Virus record (IMG/VR): IMGVR_UViG_3300042731_004201
Span: 1-22,659 of that record
Direction: 5' to 3' (one strand)
Origin: a virus
Length of the DNA: 22,659 nucleotides
In this document: positions 13,913 through 22,083 of the stretch, piece by piece
How the letters are laid out: each line of letters starts with the position of its first letter
Numbering within the stretch: position 1 is the stretch's first letter
The notes under the pieces: generated by a model
What the model was told of the DNA's origin: nothing
Seen by the model: the letters and a program-made list of their open reading frames with translations, nothing else
Databases searched by the model: none
Translations under genes and position numbers: made by a program

Positions 13913-13972
13913 AAAAGTTGTTGTAATACAATAAAAGTTGTTGCAATACTATAAAACTTGTAGTATAATAAA
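13913..13972 (+). repeat. Three 20-bp tandem repeats over a promoter (operator candidate)
   Basis: AAAAGTTGTTGTAATACAAT (13913-13932) is followed without a gap by AAAAGTTGTTGCAATACTAT (13933-13952) and the diverged AAAACTTGTAGTATAATAAA (13953-13972). The 20-bp period is about two helical turns, so bound proteins would line up on one face. Copy 1 contains a perfect small dyad, TTGTA-A-TACAA. The third copy supplies the -10 box of the promoter for the HTH gene, which could regulate itself here. Confidence 0.7.
13941..13969 (+). promoter_or_regulatory. Promoter of the HTH-helicase-polymerase operon
   Basis: TTGCAA (13941-13946), a 17-base spacer and TATAAT (13964-13969) match a SigA promoter, with the start expected near 13976. 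Repeat 2 holds the -35 and repeat 3 the -10, so binding to the repeats would block it. A closely similar promoter lies at 18795-18823. Confidence 0.65.
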
Positions 13973-14026
13973 TCTACAGACTAAAGTTACTACGATTTCT
14001 AAAATTATTAAAGGAGTGAATAACAA

Positions 14027-14245
14027 GTGTCAAAGTTAAGACTGAAATTATTAGAAAAAGAGATCATGATTAAAAAATTAGCCGATAAATGCGGCGTAAC
14101 TTCATACATCATGGGTCAAAAAATAAAGTATAATGATAGACTAAAATTACCTGAGATAAAAATAATATTAGATGAATTAAACACAACATTTGAAGATGTG
14201 TTTTTGAATGATGAAATAGAAGAGCCGAATAAATTTCAATTATAA
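14027..14245 (+). CDS. Small XRE-like helix-turn-helix regulator
   Basis: A 72-residue protein with an HTH layout: LRLKLLEKEIMIKKLADKCG, where KKLADKCGV is the first helix and turn, then TSYIMGQKI for recognition and LPEIKIILDELNTTFEDVFL at the end. The closing 'L--I---L--t-edvFl' is usual in XRE/Cro-type phage repressors. The start is GTG at 14027 with AAGGAG ten bases upstream. It is the first gene after the repeat-covered promoter, so autoregulation is likely. The ribosome binding site of the next gene overlaps its stop. It probably controls the replication operon. Confidence 0.7.
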   Translation: MSKLRLKLLEKEIMIKKLADKCGVTSYIMGQKIKYNDRLKLPEIKIILDELNTTFEDVFLNDEIEEPNKFQL

Positions 14246-14257
14246 GGAGCTGATCCA

Positions 14258-16120
14258 ATGAAATATAAAAAGGTTATATTTGATGATATAGATACCTTAC
14301 TGGATTTAGAAAAGTTTAATAAAATGCCGGATGATGAATATGATGCATTTATAGAAAATCCAAATAATATCAATACAATATTTGATGAAGAAATACAGAA
14401 TCTAAAGGATAAGCAGATAAATGTAATTAAAATTGATAAAGATATTAAAAATCTTACATTATCTTGCATAGTTGAAGATAATGACAGTGAAATTATACAT
14501 TTATATATCAGACCTCAAATTATAACATGTGATGAAAATGGAAAACCATTATCACAAACGAAAAACTCCATAGACACTGATGTTAATAACGTATTATCAC
14601 AATATTTAAAGAGCCAAGGTATTATAATACAAAAACTTGATTCAGACGGTGTAATATTTGACTGTCCATTATGTAAGGATAATGATTTTAAATGTAAGAT
14701 GTTTTACAATACCGGTATAATCAATGCTTTTAGAAATACTTGTTCTACCGAAGCAAAACATGTTGACCTTTTTAGAAGATTAACAAGAGAAGCAAAAGGA
14801 TATTTAAAAGAAATCAAAAAAGCTCATAAACAAGAAATAGTTAATGAAAAAATGCATAGGCTTGATAAGTTAAAAATCAAAGCGGATATGAATTTAGAAT
14901 TATATGAATATTCATGTGAGAAAGGTTATTATACAAAATTACCTAAAAGAAAACTTGAAAAATATATTTATGATTATTGTAGTCCAGAAGACAACAAAGA
15001 ATATAGAGATATCCTTGGAGAAGTAAGAAACGATTATAAACCTGAACCATTCGCAGAAGGTTATTTAATGAATATGGAAAATGGTATTTATAATATTAAA
15101 GAAGATAAGTTATTAGAAAAAGATTCAGATATGTTTTTCACATATGTTATACCTGCGAAATATGATCCAAGTGCAAACTCAGAATTATTATATAACACTG
15201 TAAGGCAAATATTTGATAGTGATGAAATAGTGACTGAATTTAAAAAAGCATTAGGATATTCCATTCATGATACATGCATGTTTGAAAAAGGATTTATATT
15301 AAGAGGCACGAAAAATGGAGCCAATGGTAAAGATACGATATTAGGTTTATTGGTAGGATGTAAGGAAAACAATTACAGAGGTCTTTTTAGTCATTTGGCT
15401 GTTAAAGCTTCCATCACAGATTTAAACGACACATTTTCTCATTCAATGATTGAAAATAAAAAAGTATGGTTTGATACTGATTATAACGAAGCATTTTTAA
15501 AACACACTGCTATAATTCGTAAAATGATATCAGGATCAGTCTTAAAAGTGAGAGAACCATTTAAGGAATTTAGATATATAGAGGCAAACTGTAAGCCATG
15601 GATAGCATGTAATACACTACCAAAACTTGAAAACAATGACGGTGGTTGGTGGCGTAGATGGCAGATATTTGATTGTCAATTAACATTTGGTGGTAAAAAT
15701 GGAGCTAAAAAAGACCCAACCTTAAAATTTAAATTAAATACTGATGTAGTATATAGCACATTATTTAATTGGGTTATTGAAGGATACAAAGCAGTCGAAA
15801 ATTATAATATTACAGATGGTGAGTTTTTTATGGAAAATGATGCGGCTATTGATACTTGGAAAAAACAAGCTAATAATATTGTGTTATTCATTGATGAAGA
15901 ATGTAATATTAATCCTGATGTTAAAATAAAAAGATCATTGTTGTATAAGTATTATAAACAACATTGTCTGAATTCAGGAACCAAACCATTAGGGAAACAA
16001 AATTTTTATGAGAAAATAATTTATGAATCAGCCATATATCATAAAAAATCAAATGGTGTTGATTGGCTTTATGGTATTGAAATGAAAGGGGAATTTGAAT
16101 ATGAAGATAATGGGCTTTGA
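14258..16120 (+). CDS. D5-type SF3 replicative helicase without a primase domain
   Basis: This 620-residue protein has a C-terminal superfamily 3 helicase. Its parts are a D5_N-like region (about 265-345, with MNMENGIYNIKEDKLLEKDS and VIPAKYDPSA), Walker A GTKNGANGKDT (350-360), a Walker B-like strand KKVWFDTDYN (401-410), sensor 1/motif C CKPWIACNTLP with N452, and the Arg-rich WWRRW (464-468). Around 136-162 are four cysteines (CPLC, C146, C162) that may form a zinc ribbon. Many phage proteins of this type begin with an archaeo-eukaryotic primase domain; I find none here. It would unwind DNA at the fork as a hexamer. Its end overlaps the polymerase gene by about 20 bases. Confidence 0.85.
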   Translation: MKYKKVIFDDIDTLLDLEKFNKMPDDEYDAFIENPNNINTIFDEEIQNLKDKQINVIKIDKDIKNLTLSCIVEDNDSEIIHLYIRPQIITCDENGKPLSQTKNSIDTDVNNVLSQYLKSQGIIIQKLDSDGVIFDCPLCKDNDFKCKMFYNTGIINAFRNTCSTEAKHVDLFRRLTREAKGYLKEIKKAHKQEIVNEKMHRLDKLKIKADMNLELYEYSCEKGYYTKLPKRKLEKYIYDYCSPEDNKEYRDILGEVRNDYKPEPFAEGYLMNMENGIYNIKEDKLLEKDSDMFFTYVIPAKYDPSANSELLYNTVRQIFDSDEIVTEFKKALGYSIHDTCMFEKGFILRGTKNGANGKDTILGLLVGCKENNYRGLFSHLAVKASITDLNDTFSHSMIENKKVWFDTDYNEAFLKHTAIIRKMISGSVLKVREPFKEFRYIEANCKPWIACNTLPKLENNDGGWWRRWQIFDCQLTFGGKNGAKKDPTLKFKLNTDVVYSTLFNWVIEGYKAVENYNITDGEFFMENDAAIDTWKKQANNIVLFIDEECNINPDVKIKRSLLYKYYKQHCLNSGTKPLGKQNFYEKIIYESAIYHKKSNGVDWLYGIEMKGEFEYEDNGL

Positions 16121-18791
16121 TATAAGATTTGCTATTGTTGACTTGGAATGCTTGGAAGACTATTTTAGTCTCCAAGTCTCCAATGAAAAAAGCGACAAAG
16201 TTAGTATAATAGAGTGTACAGAAAACAGCCACTTTTTTAAATTATATAACAACTTGAAAAAAAGTACTATACAAAAAATAAATAGACCTATGTATGTATA
16301 TTCAATTGATTATGATAAAACAATGTTAAACGCACTATGTAAAATTGTGGAACAAAAAAACAGAGGACAACTAAAAGGTATAAATATAAACAAAATGTTA
16401 AGAGATATTAATAATTATTTAATACCTGCTAAAGGACCTGTTAAACCAAAGAAATCTGATGAAGTACATTACTTTAGATTAAATCGAGAATTTTGGGCAT
16501 TTAAAGACAAATATGGAAAGAATAATCCAACAAGAGATTTTGCAGATTGTTATAATTATGCATTACAAAGAATAAAATCACAATACACCGGAAAATGTTT
16601 AGAATTCATAGAGAAATATCATTTTTTATTTGGACAATCTAAAGTATATAAAAAATTAACAATAAACGAAGTTCCTAGGATTTACGGTTATATAATAATT
16701 GATAAAGAAAAAAATGTAGCTCCGAGTATAGGACTAAAGAAACTACAATTAATAAAAGAAGATTATAATGTAAAGTTTAATTTTGACAAATATAAAACCA
16801 TAAAAGATATTAAAGATGATGGCTTATATGATTATTGGATTAAATATAGTAAAAATGATATAACCTTTTTAAAAAAATTATTCATGGAAAAACCATTAGA
16901 TGATATTAAAGAAAGAATTTATGCAATAAGAGCAGTACAAAAAATTAAACCGGATCTTAAGTATACAAATGATATGATTTTTACTGGAACACATACAAGG
17001 TTAGTTTCTGGTGTATTAAGTATAAACAATCCTAATAAAAAAATAGTAATAGATTATCCTGATTATATTAAAACTAATTTTAAAAAGTTCAATGATTTCG
17101 TAAGTTTTGTAAATACACATAATAATATCAAGGATGATAAAGAACTTAAAAAAATGTATTGTACTGAATATGAGGTTAATTATATAGAAGATGATGAAAT
17201 AATAATGACAGATGATAAGCTAGAGTCTAAAATAGGATCATTTAACACTTTAAACTATAATGGTATGGAAATTAAATTTGGTTTAGGTGGTATACATGGA
17301 GCTATACCAGATTATACAGGAGAGAATTTATTACATTCTGATTATACATCACAATATACCTCTATAATCTTACAATACAAAGAATTGTTTAAAAATATCA
17401 TAGATGTTGATTTATATGAGGCTATATATAATATGCGTATAAAGGATAAAGCAAACTTAAAAAACATGGTATACGGTTCAGATGAATATAATGAGTGTAA
17501 TTTAATAGTCACAGGTTTAAAGTTGATATTAAATTTTACATTCGGTTTAATAAATAGTAATTTTGATTTACCTGTAAGCTGTAAACCACTTGGTAGATTT
17601 ATATGTCTTAAAGGTCAAAGCTTGTTGTTGAACTTATTAGAAAAACTTATCAATCCTATAAATGTTAATACAGACGGTATCATATGGAAAAATGATGGTA
17701 GCCTAAATGTAGAAACAATTACCAAGGCAGATGGATATTTTAAGTTGGACAATAATAAAATTGAAATGTTATTACAGAATAATGTAAACAATTATATAAA
17801 AATGGTTAAAGTAAAAGCTTTTGATGGAACAATGAAAAATAAAATGAAAACAAAAGGAAAATATAATATCTCCATAAAACAAAGGATTAATTCAGATGAA
17901 AAATTAAGTGTAAATTTAGAAAATGCTTTAAATCTTTTTCAAAACAAAGAGGTAACATGTGAACCTATTTATTTCGGGAAGAAAATAAATATAAAACATG
18001 GTACAGATACTCCATATTATTTAACCAATAAAAAACAAGGATACACAGCAATTAAAGCACTAAAAAAGCCATTAATATTAGGTATAGATGACGAATTATA
18101 TTATTTCACATCTGATAAAAATAAAGCTGATATTAATGTATATAAACACTTTGCCGAAATGTTTTTAAACAAAATTTATACATTTGAAATTTTCACAAAA
18201 ACTAAAAAAATAATACCTTATATAGAATATCCTATTATAGAAGATTCAGAAGAAAATAATAAGATAAAAAATAAAAACAAACTTAAATTATATAGGATGT
18301 TTGGTAGTAATCATATATTTTTTGGTGGATTTAGAGGAGATTTAAAAGCAACAAGTTTTATAAATAATAATCCTATACAGAATTTAATTCATTATAAAAA
18401 GACAGAAATTCAAAAATCTACATTTTGTAAAGGTTTTGGTGTAGCACCAGAAGATAAATATTTAATAATAGATGTAGATATTTATGATAAGAAAACAGGA
18501 AAATCTAAAGAAGGTTATGAAATATGCAATGATATTATAGAAGCCTTAGAGCAATCTAATACATTTACTTGCTGGAACAATGCAACTAGTAAATATGGTA
18601 ATAAAAAATATATATTTACTAATCCTAGTAATAAAAGATTTAAAATAAATTCTGAGTATGCTAAATATATAGAATTATTAACTCATAAGGCAATGGTATG
18701 GTCGTTACCTAATTGTACACCTACTTATTTTAATAATGAAACTGAACCTAATAATATGTCAAGTTATTTATTTAATAAATTAATAAAATAA
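16101..18791 (+). CDS. Family-B-like DNA polymerase with C-terminal PrimPol-like domain
   Basis: From the ATG at 16101 the protein has 896 residues. The longer TTG start at 16095 is poorer; AAAGGGG is nine bases before 16101. Exonuclease motifs are D14-L-E16 (IVDLECL), a probable exo II near 68-75 and exo III Y249-SKND253. Polymerase motif A is HSDYTSQYTSI (412-422), motif B K474-LILNFTFG and motif C NVNTDGI (521-527), in the family B order. From about 731, GFGVAPEDKYLIIDVDIYD and the E858 strand (YIELLTHKAMVWSLPN) resemble an archaeo-eukaryotic primase-polymerase. The usual catalytic His after GG appears to be Lys (YGNKKYIF, 832-839). The fusion is unusual, and priming activity is uncertain. 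Confidence 0.8.
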   Translation: MKIMGFDIRFAIVDLECLEDYFSLQVSNEKSDKVSIIECTENSHFFKLYNNLKKSTIQKINRPMYVYSIDYDKTMLNALCKIVEQKNRGQLKGININKMLRDINNYLIPAKGPVKPKKSDEVHYFRLNREFWAFKDKYGKNNPTRDFADCYNYALQRIKSQYTGKCLEFIEKYHFLFGQSKVYKKLTINEVPRIYGYIIIDKEKNVAPSIGLKKLQLIKEDYNVKFNFDKYKTIKDIKDDGLYDYWIKYSKNDITFLKKLFMEKPLDDIKERIYAIRAVQKIKPDLKYTNDMIFTGTHTRLVSGVLSINNPNKKIVIDYPDYIKTNFKKFNDFVSFVNTHNNIKDDKELKKMYCTEYEVNYIEDDEIIMTDDKLESKIGSFNTLNYNGMEIKFGLGGIHGAIPDYTGENLLHSDYTSQYTSIILQYKELFKNIIDVDLYEAIYNMRIKDKANLKNMVYGSDEYNECNLIVTGLKLILNFTFGLINSNFDLPVSCKPLGRFICLKGQSLLLNLLEKLINPINVNTDGIIWKNDGSLNVETITKADGYFKLDNNKIEMLLQNNVNNYIKMVKVKAFDGTMKNKMKTKGKYNISIKQRINSDEKLSVNLENALNLFQNKEVTCEPIYFGKKINIKHGTDTPYYLTNKKQGYTAIKALKKPLILGIDDELYYFTSDKNKADINVYKHFAEMFLNKIYTFEIFTKTKKIIPYIEYPIIEDSEENNKIKNKNKLKLYRMFGSNHIFFGGFRGDLKATSFINNNPIQNLIHYKKTEIQKSTFCKGFGVAPEDKYLIIDVDIYDKKTGKSKEGYEICNDIIEALEQSNTFTCWNNATSKYGNKKYIFTNPSNKRFKINSEYAKYIELLTHKAMVWSLPNCTPTYFNNETEPNNMSSYLFNKLIK

Positions 18792-18794
18792 CTA

Positions 18795-18823
18795 TTGTAA
18801 CTACTATAATTATGTTGTATAAT
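18795..18823 (+). promoter_or_regulatory. Promoter embedded in the terminator hairpin before AbrB copy 2
   Basis: TTGTAA (18795-18800), 17 bases and TATAAT (18818-18823) form a good promoter. It is nearly the same as the one at 13941: both share a TTGyAA...ACTATAA...TTGTA...TAATA pattern. It overlaps the stem and loop of the terminator, so new transcripts starting near 18830 lack the 5' arm and escape it. Confidence 0.55.
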
Positions 18824-18845
18824 ATAGTTATAGTAGTTATTTTTT
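18798..18845 (+). terminator. Terminator hairpin between polymerase and AbrB copy 2
   Basis: TAACTACTATAA (18798-18809) and TTATAGTAGTTA (18828-18839) are perfect 12-base inverted repeats with an 18-base loop, followed by six T. It would end the polymerase transcript. The next ribosome binding site (AAGGAG) begins six bases later. Confidence 0.7.
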
Positions 18846-18863
18846 ATAGAAAGGAGTTCTATA

Positions 18864-19049
18864 ATGGAGAAATCAAATATAAGAAAATTAAGAAAACAAA
18901 ATAGTTCTTATATAATAACATTGCCGGCAGAATATATTAATTATTGTAAATTAGATTTAAATAGTTTATTATGGGTTAATTTGATTGATAAAAACACAAT
19001 TTTAATTAAGAAAGTAAAAAAAGAAGAAAGGACTTTTTATAATGAATAA
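18864..19049 (+). CDS. AbrB/SpoVT-like small DNA-binding protein (copy 2)
   Basis: This 61-residue protein has the same size and design as the product at 11110-11295: NIRKLRKQNSSYIITLPAEY, a short helix YINYCKLDLNS and the strand pair LLWVNLIDKNTILIKKVKK. It binds DNA as a dimer in known families. AAGGAG lies eight bases upstream of the ATG. Its stop overlaps the RecD-like helicase start by eight bases, so the two are co-translated. Like copy 1 it comes right after a terminator-like hairpin, about 20 bases downstream of the T run. Sequence identity between the copies is low, so they may recognise different sites. Confidence 0.72.
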   Translation: MEKSNIRKLRKQNSSYIITLPAEYINYCKLDLNSLLWVNLIDKNTILIKKVKKEERTFYNE

Positions 19050-21309
19050 GCAAGTGAAAATAAATATTTTTATAGATAGTGAAAGATGGGCCGCAGATGA
19101 TGGTAGTTTTTATGTGTATAATGCGTCATATAATTATAAAAATGTCGGAGTAACTACACCAGGTTTCCAATTAAGAAGAGGATACACTATATTGGTAGGT
19201 GTATGGACAGAGTTTAGAGGTACACCAAGCTTTAAGGCAGATTATGAAGAAATAGATGAAAGTTCTTATGAGGCTCAATTTAATATTTTATGTTCTATTG
19301 ATGGAATTAAAGAAATAACAGCAAAGAAAATACTAGATAATATTCCAGATCATAATATTGAAATATTTTATAATGATGATGTTCCTAAAATAAAAGGTAT
19401 AGGTCCAAAAACAATTGAGAAAATACATCAAGGACTTAATTTCTTGAGAAACAATGCAGTATTAAAAGAATTAATCGCATTGTTAGGTAATTATATATCT
19501 AGTGCCAAAATACACAAATTACATAAGCATTTAGTTAATAATTCGATAAAGATGTCTGAATTTAGAGCTGATCCTTATAAAATTTTAATTGAGGATTCAG
19601 GATTTAAATTTTATACCGCTGATAAATTAGCACAAGAGAAATTAAAATGTGATCCTGAATTAGACAGTAGAGTAAATTATCTTGGTGAATATGCAACAAA
19701 AAATATACTTTTAAAAAGTGGTAGTACATTTACAAGTTATGATAATTTTAAACAAAATATGTATGACTATAACATTGATGTAGATAAATATAATGATTTA
19801 TTTACAGATGAAAACTCAAAGATAAGCGTTAATGGTAATATTGTACAACTAAGAAATATAGAAAAGGCTGAAATAGATATTCCTAATTATCTTGATTATT
19901 ATAAGCAATTGACTAAAGAATTAGGTCAATATGAATTGAAGCAACTTAATGAATATATTGAAGAATATGAGAACATAAATAAAATTAAACTACACACTAC
20001 TCAAAAAGATGCAGTAATTACATCTATATCTAAAAATGCCTCAATTATTTGTGGTGGTGCAGGTACAGGAAAATCGACAATAGTTAAATGCATTATTTAT
20101 ATTTTGAATAGATTAAATAATGCTACTGTTTGTATAGCTCCAACAGGTAAAGCGGCTAGAAGAATGTCAGAAGTCACACAAGAAAACGCATACACATGTC
20201 ATAGGTTTTATTTAAGTGAATTAGACGATTTAAATAACAATACTAAACCATGGACATCTTTTAATAACAATTGTACATTAATCATTGATGAGTTTTCAAT
20301 GGTAGATACCTTGTTATTTTATAATGTATTAGAAGCGGCAGACCAAAGTATTAATAAATTTAATAGAATTATATTAATAGGTGATCCCGGACAATTACCG
20401 TCTGTAGGTGCTGGTAAAGTTATGACAGATATTATAAATAATAATTATATTGCTGTAATAGAATTGACTAAAACATTTAGACAATTGAGTAATAGTAATA
20501 TAATTGATATGGCTAATTTAGTAAGGAATAGAAATCCATTACCACATATAGCAGAAAAAGATTTTTTTATTAGCTGTAATGATGTGCCTATAGATTATAT
20601 ATTAAGATGTTATAAAACAAAGTTAAATGCTACATTGTGTCTAGATGATTTATATGATGAGTTTCAAATGTGTACATCTACAAATAAACGTGCGGCACTA
20701 ATAAATGAAAATATCCAGAGCCAAATAATGAATACAGTTTTATTTAAATTAGGTAAAAATACATTATCGTTTGGCTTAAATGATAAGGTTATGTGTGTAG
20801 AAAATGATTATGATAATGATATTTATAATGGTGAATTTGGTAGAGTAGTAGCCTTTAAATATGTATCTAAAGATTGTTTAAATCAGGAACATGAAATTAT
20901 TGATCCTAAAGAACTACAGAATTTTTATTTAAGTCGTGAATTTTTAAATAGACAAATAAAAGATATGCAATTTAAAGTATATTATAAAGGCTTAAATAGA
21001 AATGTAATCTATGATATGGATTGGAATGATATTAATAAATTCAGACCTTCATATTGTACAACAATACATAAGCTCCAAGGATCAGAATTTAAAATTGTAA
21101 TATGCGATTTATCAGAATTTAATCCTATTACAGATTCAAGATTGTTATATACAGCAATCACCAGAGCCAAAAATTTATTTCTATTGATTAGTTCCAATAT
21201 GAGTTTGATTAATAAAGTGGCGACTAATCCATATTCAAGTAAAAGACAAACCTTATTATTTAAACATACCAGAGAGGATGATAAAAATGAAGCCAAACTG
21301 GACATATGA
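19042..21309 (+). CDS. RecD2-like SF1 helicase
   Basis: This 755-residue 5'-3' DNA helicase has the RecD2 architecture. An N-terminal OB-like region (1-75) is followed by helix-hairpin-helix repeats (IDGIKEITAKKIL at 86-98 and VPKIKGIGPKTIEKI at 114-128). Motif I is GGAGTGKST (338-346), Ia APTGKAARRM (366-375), II LIIDEFSMVD (413-422), III GDPGQLPSVGAG (447-458) and IV ELTKTFRQ (474-481). The late part has the NDKVMCVENDYDNDIYNGEF signature, TTIHKLQGSE (motif V) and YTAITRAKN (motif VI). All key residues are present. It probably supports replication or recombination together with the ERF protein downstream. Confidence 0.9.
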   Translation: MNKQVKINIFIDSERWAADDGSFYVYNASYNYKNVGVTTPGFQLRRGYTILVGVWTEFRGTPSFKADYEEIDESSYEAQFNILCSIDGIKEITAKKILDNIPDHNIEIFYNDDVPKIKGIGPKTIEKIHQGLNFLRNNAVLKELIALLGNYISSAKIHKLHKHLVNNSIKMSEFRADPYKILIEDSGFKFYTADKLAQEKLKCDPELDSRVNYLGEYATKNILLKSGSTFTSYDNFKQNMYDYNIDVDKYNDLFTDENSKISVNGNIVQLRNIEKAEIDIPNYLDYYKQLTKELGQYELKQLNEYIEEYENINKIKLHTTQKDAVITSISKNASIICGGAGTGKSTIVKCIIYILNRLNNATVCIAPTGKAARRMSEVTQENAYTCHRFYLSELDDLNNNTKPWTSFNNNCTLIIDEFSMVDTLLFYNVLEAADQSINKFNRIILIGDPGQLPSVGAGKVMTDIINNNYIAVIELTKTFRQLSNSNIIDMANLVRNRNPLPHIAEKDFFISCNDVPIDYILRCYKTKLNATLCLDDLYDEFQMCTSTNKRAALINENIQSQIMNTVLFKLGKNTLSFGLNDKVMCVENDYDNDIYNGEFGRVVAFKYVSKDCLNQEHEIIDPKELQNFYLSREFLNRQIKDMQFKVYYKGLNRNVIYDMDWNDINKFRPSYCTTIHKLQGSEFKIVICDLSEFNPITDSRLLYTAITRAKNLFLLISSNMSLINKVATNPYSSKRQTLLFKHTREDDKNEAKLDI

Positions 21310-21517
21310 TAAAGATAAGGAAGCATTTATAATAGAACATTGGGTTTTTAAAAAGAATCCTTTGATTTTAAGACGTACAGATATGCAAAAAGTAAGTGAT
21401 GATTTTTATTTTTATCACGACGACTTTTTCATAATTACTATAGTTTTTGCACTTACAGGAACAGAGGTAAAAATATTTATCCAAGAAAATAAAGAAAGGA
21501 AGGTAGTAAAAAAATGA
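21287..21517 (+). CDS. Small hypothetical protein
   Basis: A 76-residue protein that I do not recognise. It starts MKPNWTYDKDKEAFIIEHWV, has two aromatic-rich segments (FYFYHDDFFIITIVFALTG) and ends in a basic tail. The single hydrophobic stretch, about 11 residues, is too short for a sure membrane segment, so a holin is unlikely. The frame is open from 21278, but that ATG is one base from the AGAGAGG site; the ATG at 21287 is better placed. It overlaps the end of the RecD-like gene by 23 bases and the next gene start as ATGA. Confidence 0.55.
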   Translation: MKPNWTYDKDKEAFIIEHWVFKKNPLILRRTDMQKVSDDFYFYHDDFFIITIVFALTGTEVKIFIQENKERKVVKK

Positions 21518-22053
21518 ATGTACTAACAATTCAAAGAAAATTAAATTTATTAAATGCAGGGTTAAAGGAGGATGGAATATTAGGAAATAAGACAAAGTTT
21601 TGGATTTATGCGGTACAAAATTCTAGTAAAAATCTTGATAATGATGGTGTATACGGTGTCGTAACCAATACATATGTTGACTCCATAATCGGTAAAAAAG
21701 GAGTATACACCAACCATTTTAAAAAATATGAATGTGATTGTCATCATTGTGGAAGAAACATAGGTATGGATATAAATGTTTTAATATTAGCTGAAGGTAT
21801 AAGATTTAAATTTGGTAATAAGCCAATAGCTGTTTCAAGCGGTTACCGGTGTTCTACTCATAATAATGCTGTGGGAGGCGGTACTAAAAGCCAACATCTA
21901 TATGGAAGAGCCTTAGATATTGTAGTAACAGGTGTATCCGCTTCAAGAGTATATGCGGTAGCTAATGTACTAAATGTTAAAGGTGGTGTAGGAAGTCCAG
22001 ATTATATAAATTTTACTCATATTGATTCAAGAAAAACGAAGGCAAGATGGTAA
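21514..22053 (+). CDS. Endolysin: peptidoglycan-binding plus M15 peptidase
   Basis: A 179-residue cell-wall peptidase. Residues 1-62 look like a PG_binding_1 repeat (LTIQRKLNLLNAGLKEDGIL ... AVQN ... DGVYGVVT). Residues 68-179 are an M15-type zinc peptidase: FKKYECDCHHCG (69-80), SSGYRC (108-113), then TKSQHLYGRALDI with zinc ligands H128 and D135, and FTHID with H169. All three ligands are present. It would cut peptide cross-links in the host wall at lysis. There is no signal peptide, so a holin elsewhere is expected. The start overlaps the previous stop as ATGA. Its place within the replication operon and not beside the tail genes is unusual. Confidence 0.85.
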   Translation: MNVLTIQRKLNLLNAGLKEDGILGNKTKFWIYAVQNSSKNLDNDGVYGVVTNTYVDSIIGKKGVYTNHFKKYECDCHHCGRNIGMDINVLILAEGIRFKFGNKPIAVSSGYRCSTHNNAVGGGTKSQHLYGRALDIVVTGVSASRVYAVANVLNVKGGVGSPDYINFTHIDSRKTKARW

Positions 22054-22083
22054 TAATCATTATTATGAAAGGATTGATAGCAA

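Larger units (their letters stand above)
12915..14026. other. Long non-coding control region, candidate origin
   Basis: About 1.1 kb without a credible gene. It holds a second terminator hairpin (13032-13063), a hairpin CCAAAATA/TATTTTGG (13131-13159), an imperfect 27-28 bp direct repeat (13219-13245 and 13258-13285), a dispersed octamer related to AGTGATTT in both orientations (13291-13298, 13420-13427, 13434-13441, 13465-13472, 13537-13544, 13748-13755, 13800-13807), a weak terminator (13624-13652) and a 3 x 20-bp repeat over a promoter (13913-13972). It separates the small early genes from the replication genes. Repeats plus AT-rich DNA next to helicase and polymerase genes fit an origin; I see no standard DnaA box. 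Confidence 0.45.

Noticed and set aside
13913-13972. CRISPR array
   Set aside because: The three 20-bp repeats are directly adjacent without spacers and cover a promoter, so an operator or iteron is the better reading.
21287-21517. Holin upstream of the endolysin
   Set aside because: The only hydrophobic stretch is about 11 residues, is broken by charged residues on both sides, and is too short for a membrane helix.
131-22053. Recoded TGA (code 4 or stop-codon reassignment)
   Set aside because: Several genes end naturally at TGA with the next gene starting beside it (for example 8310-8312 and 16118-16120), and conserved Trp positions use TGG.
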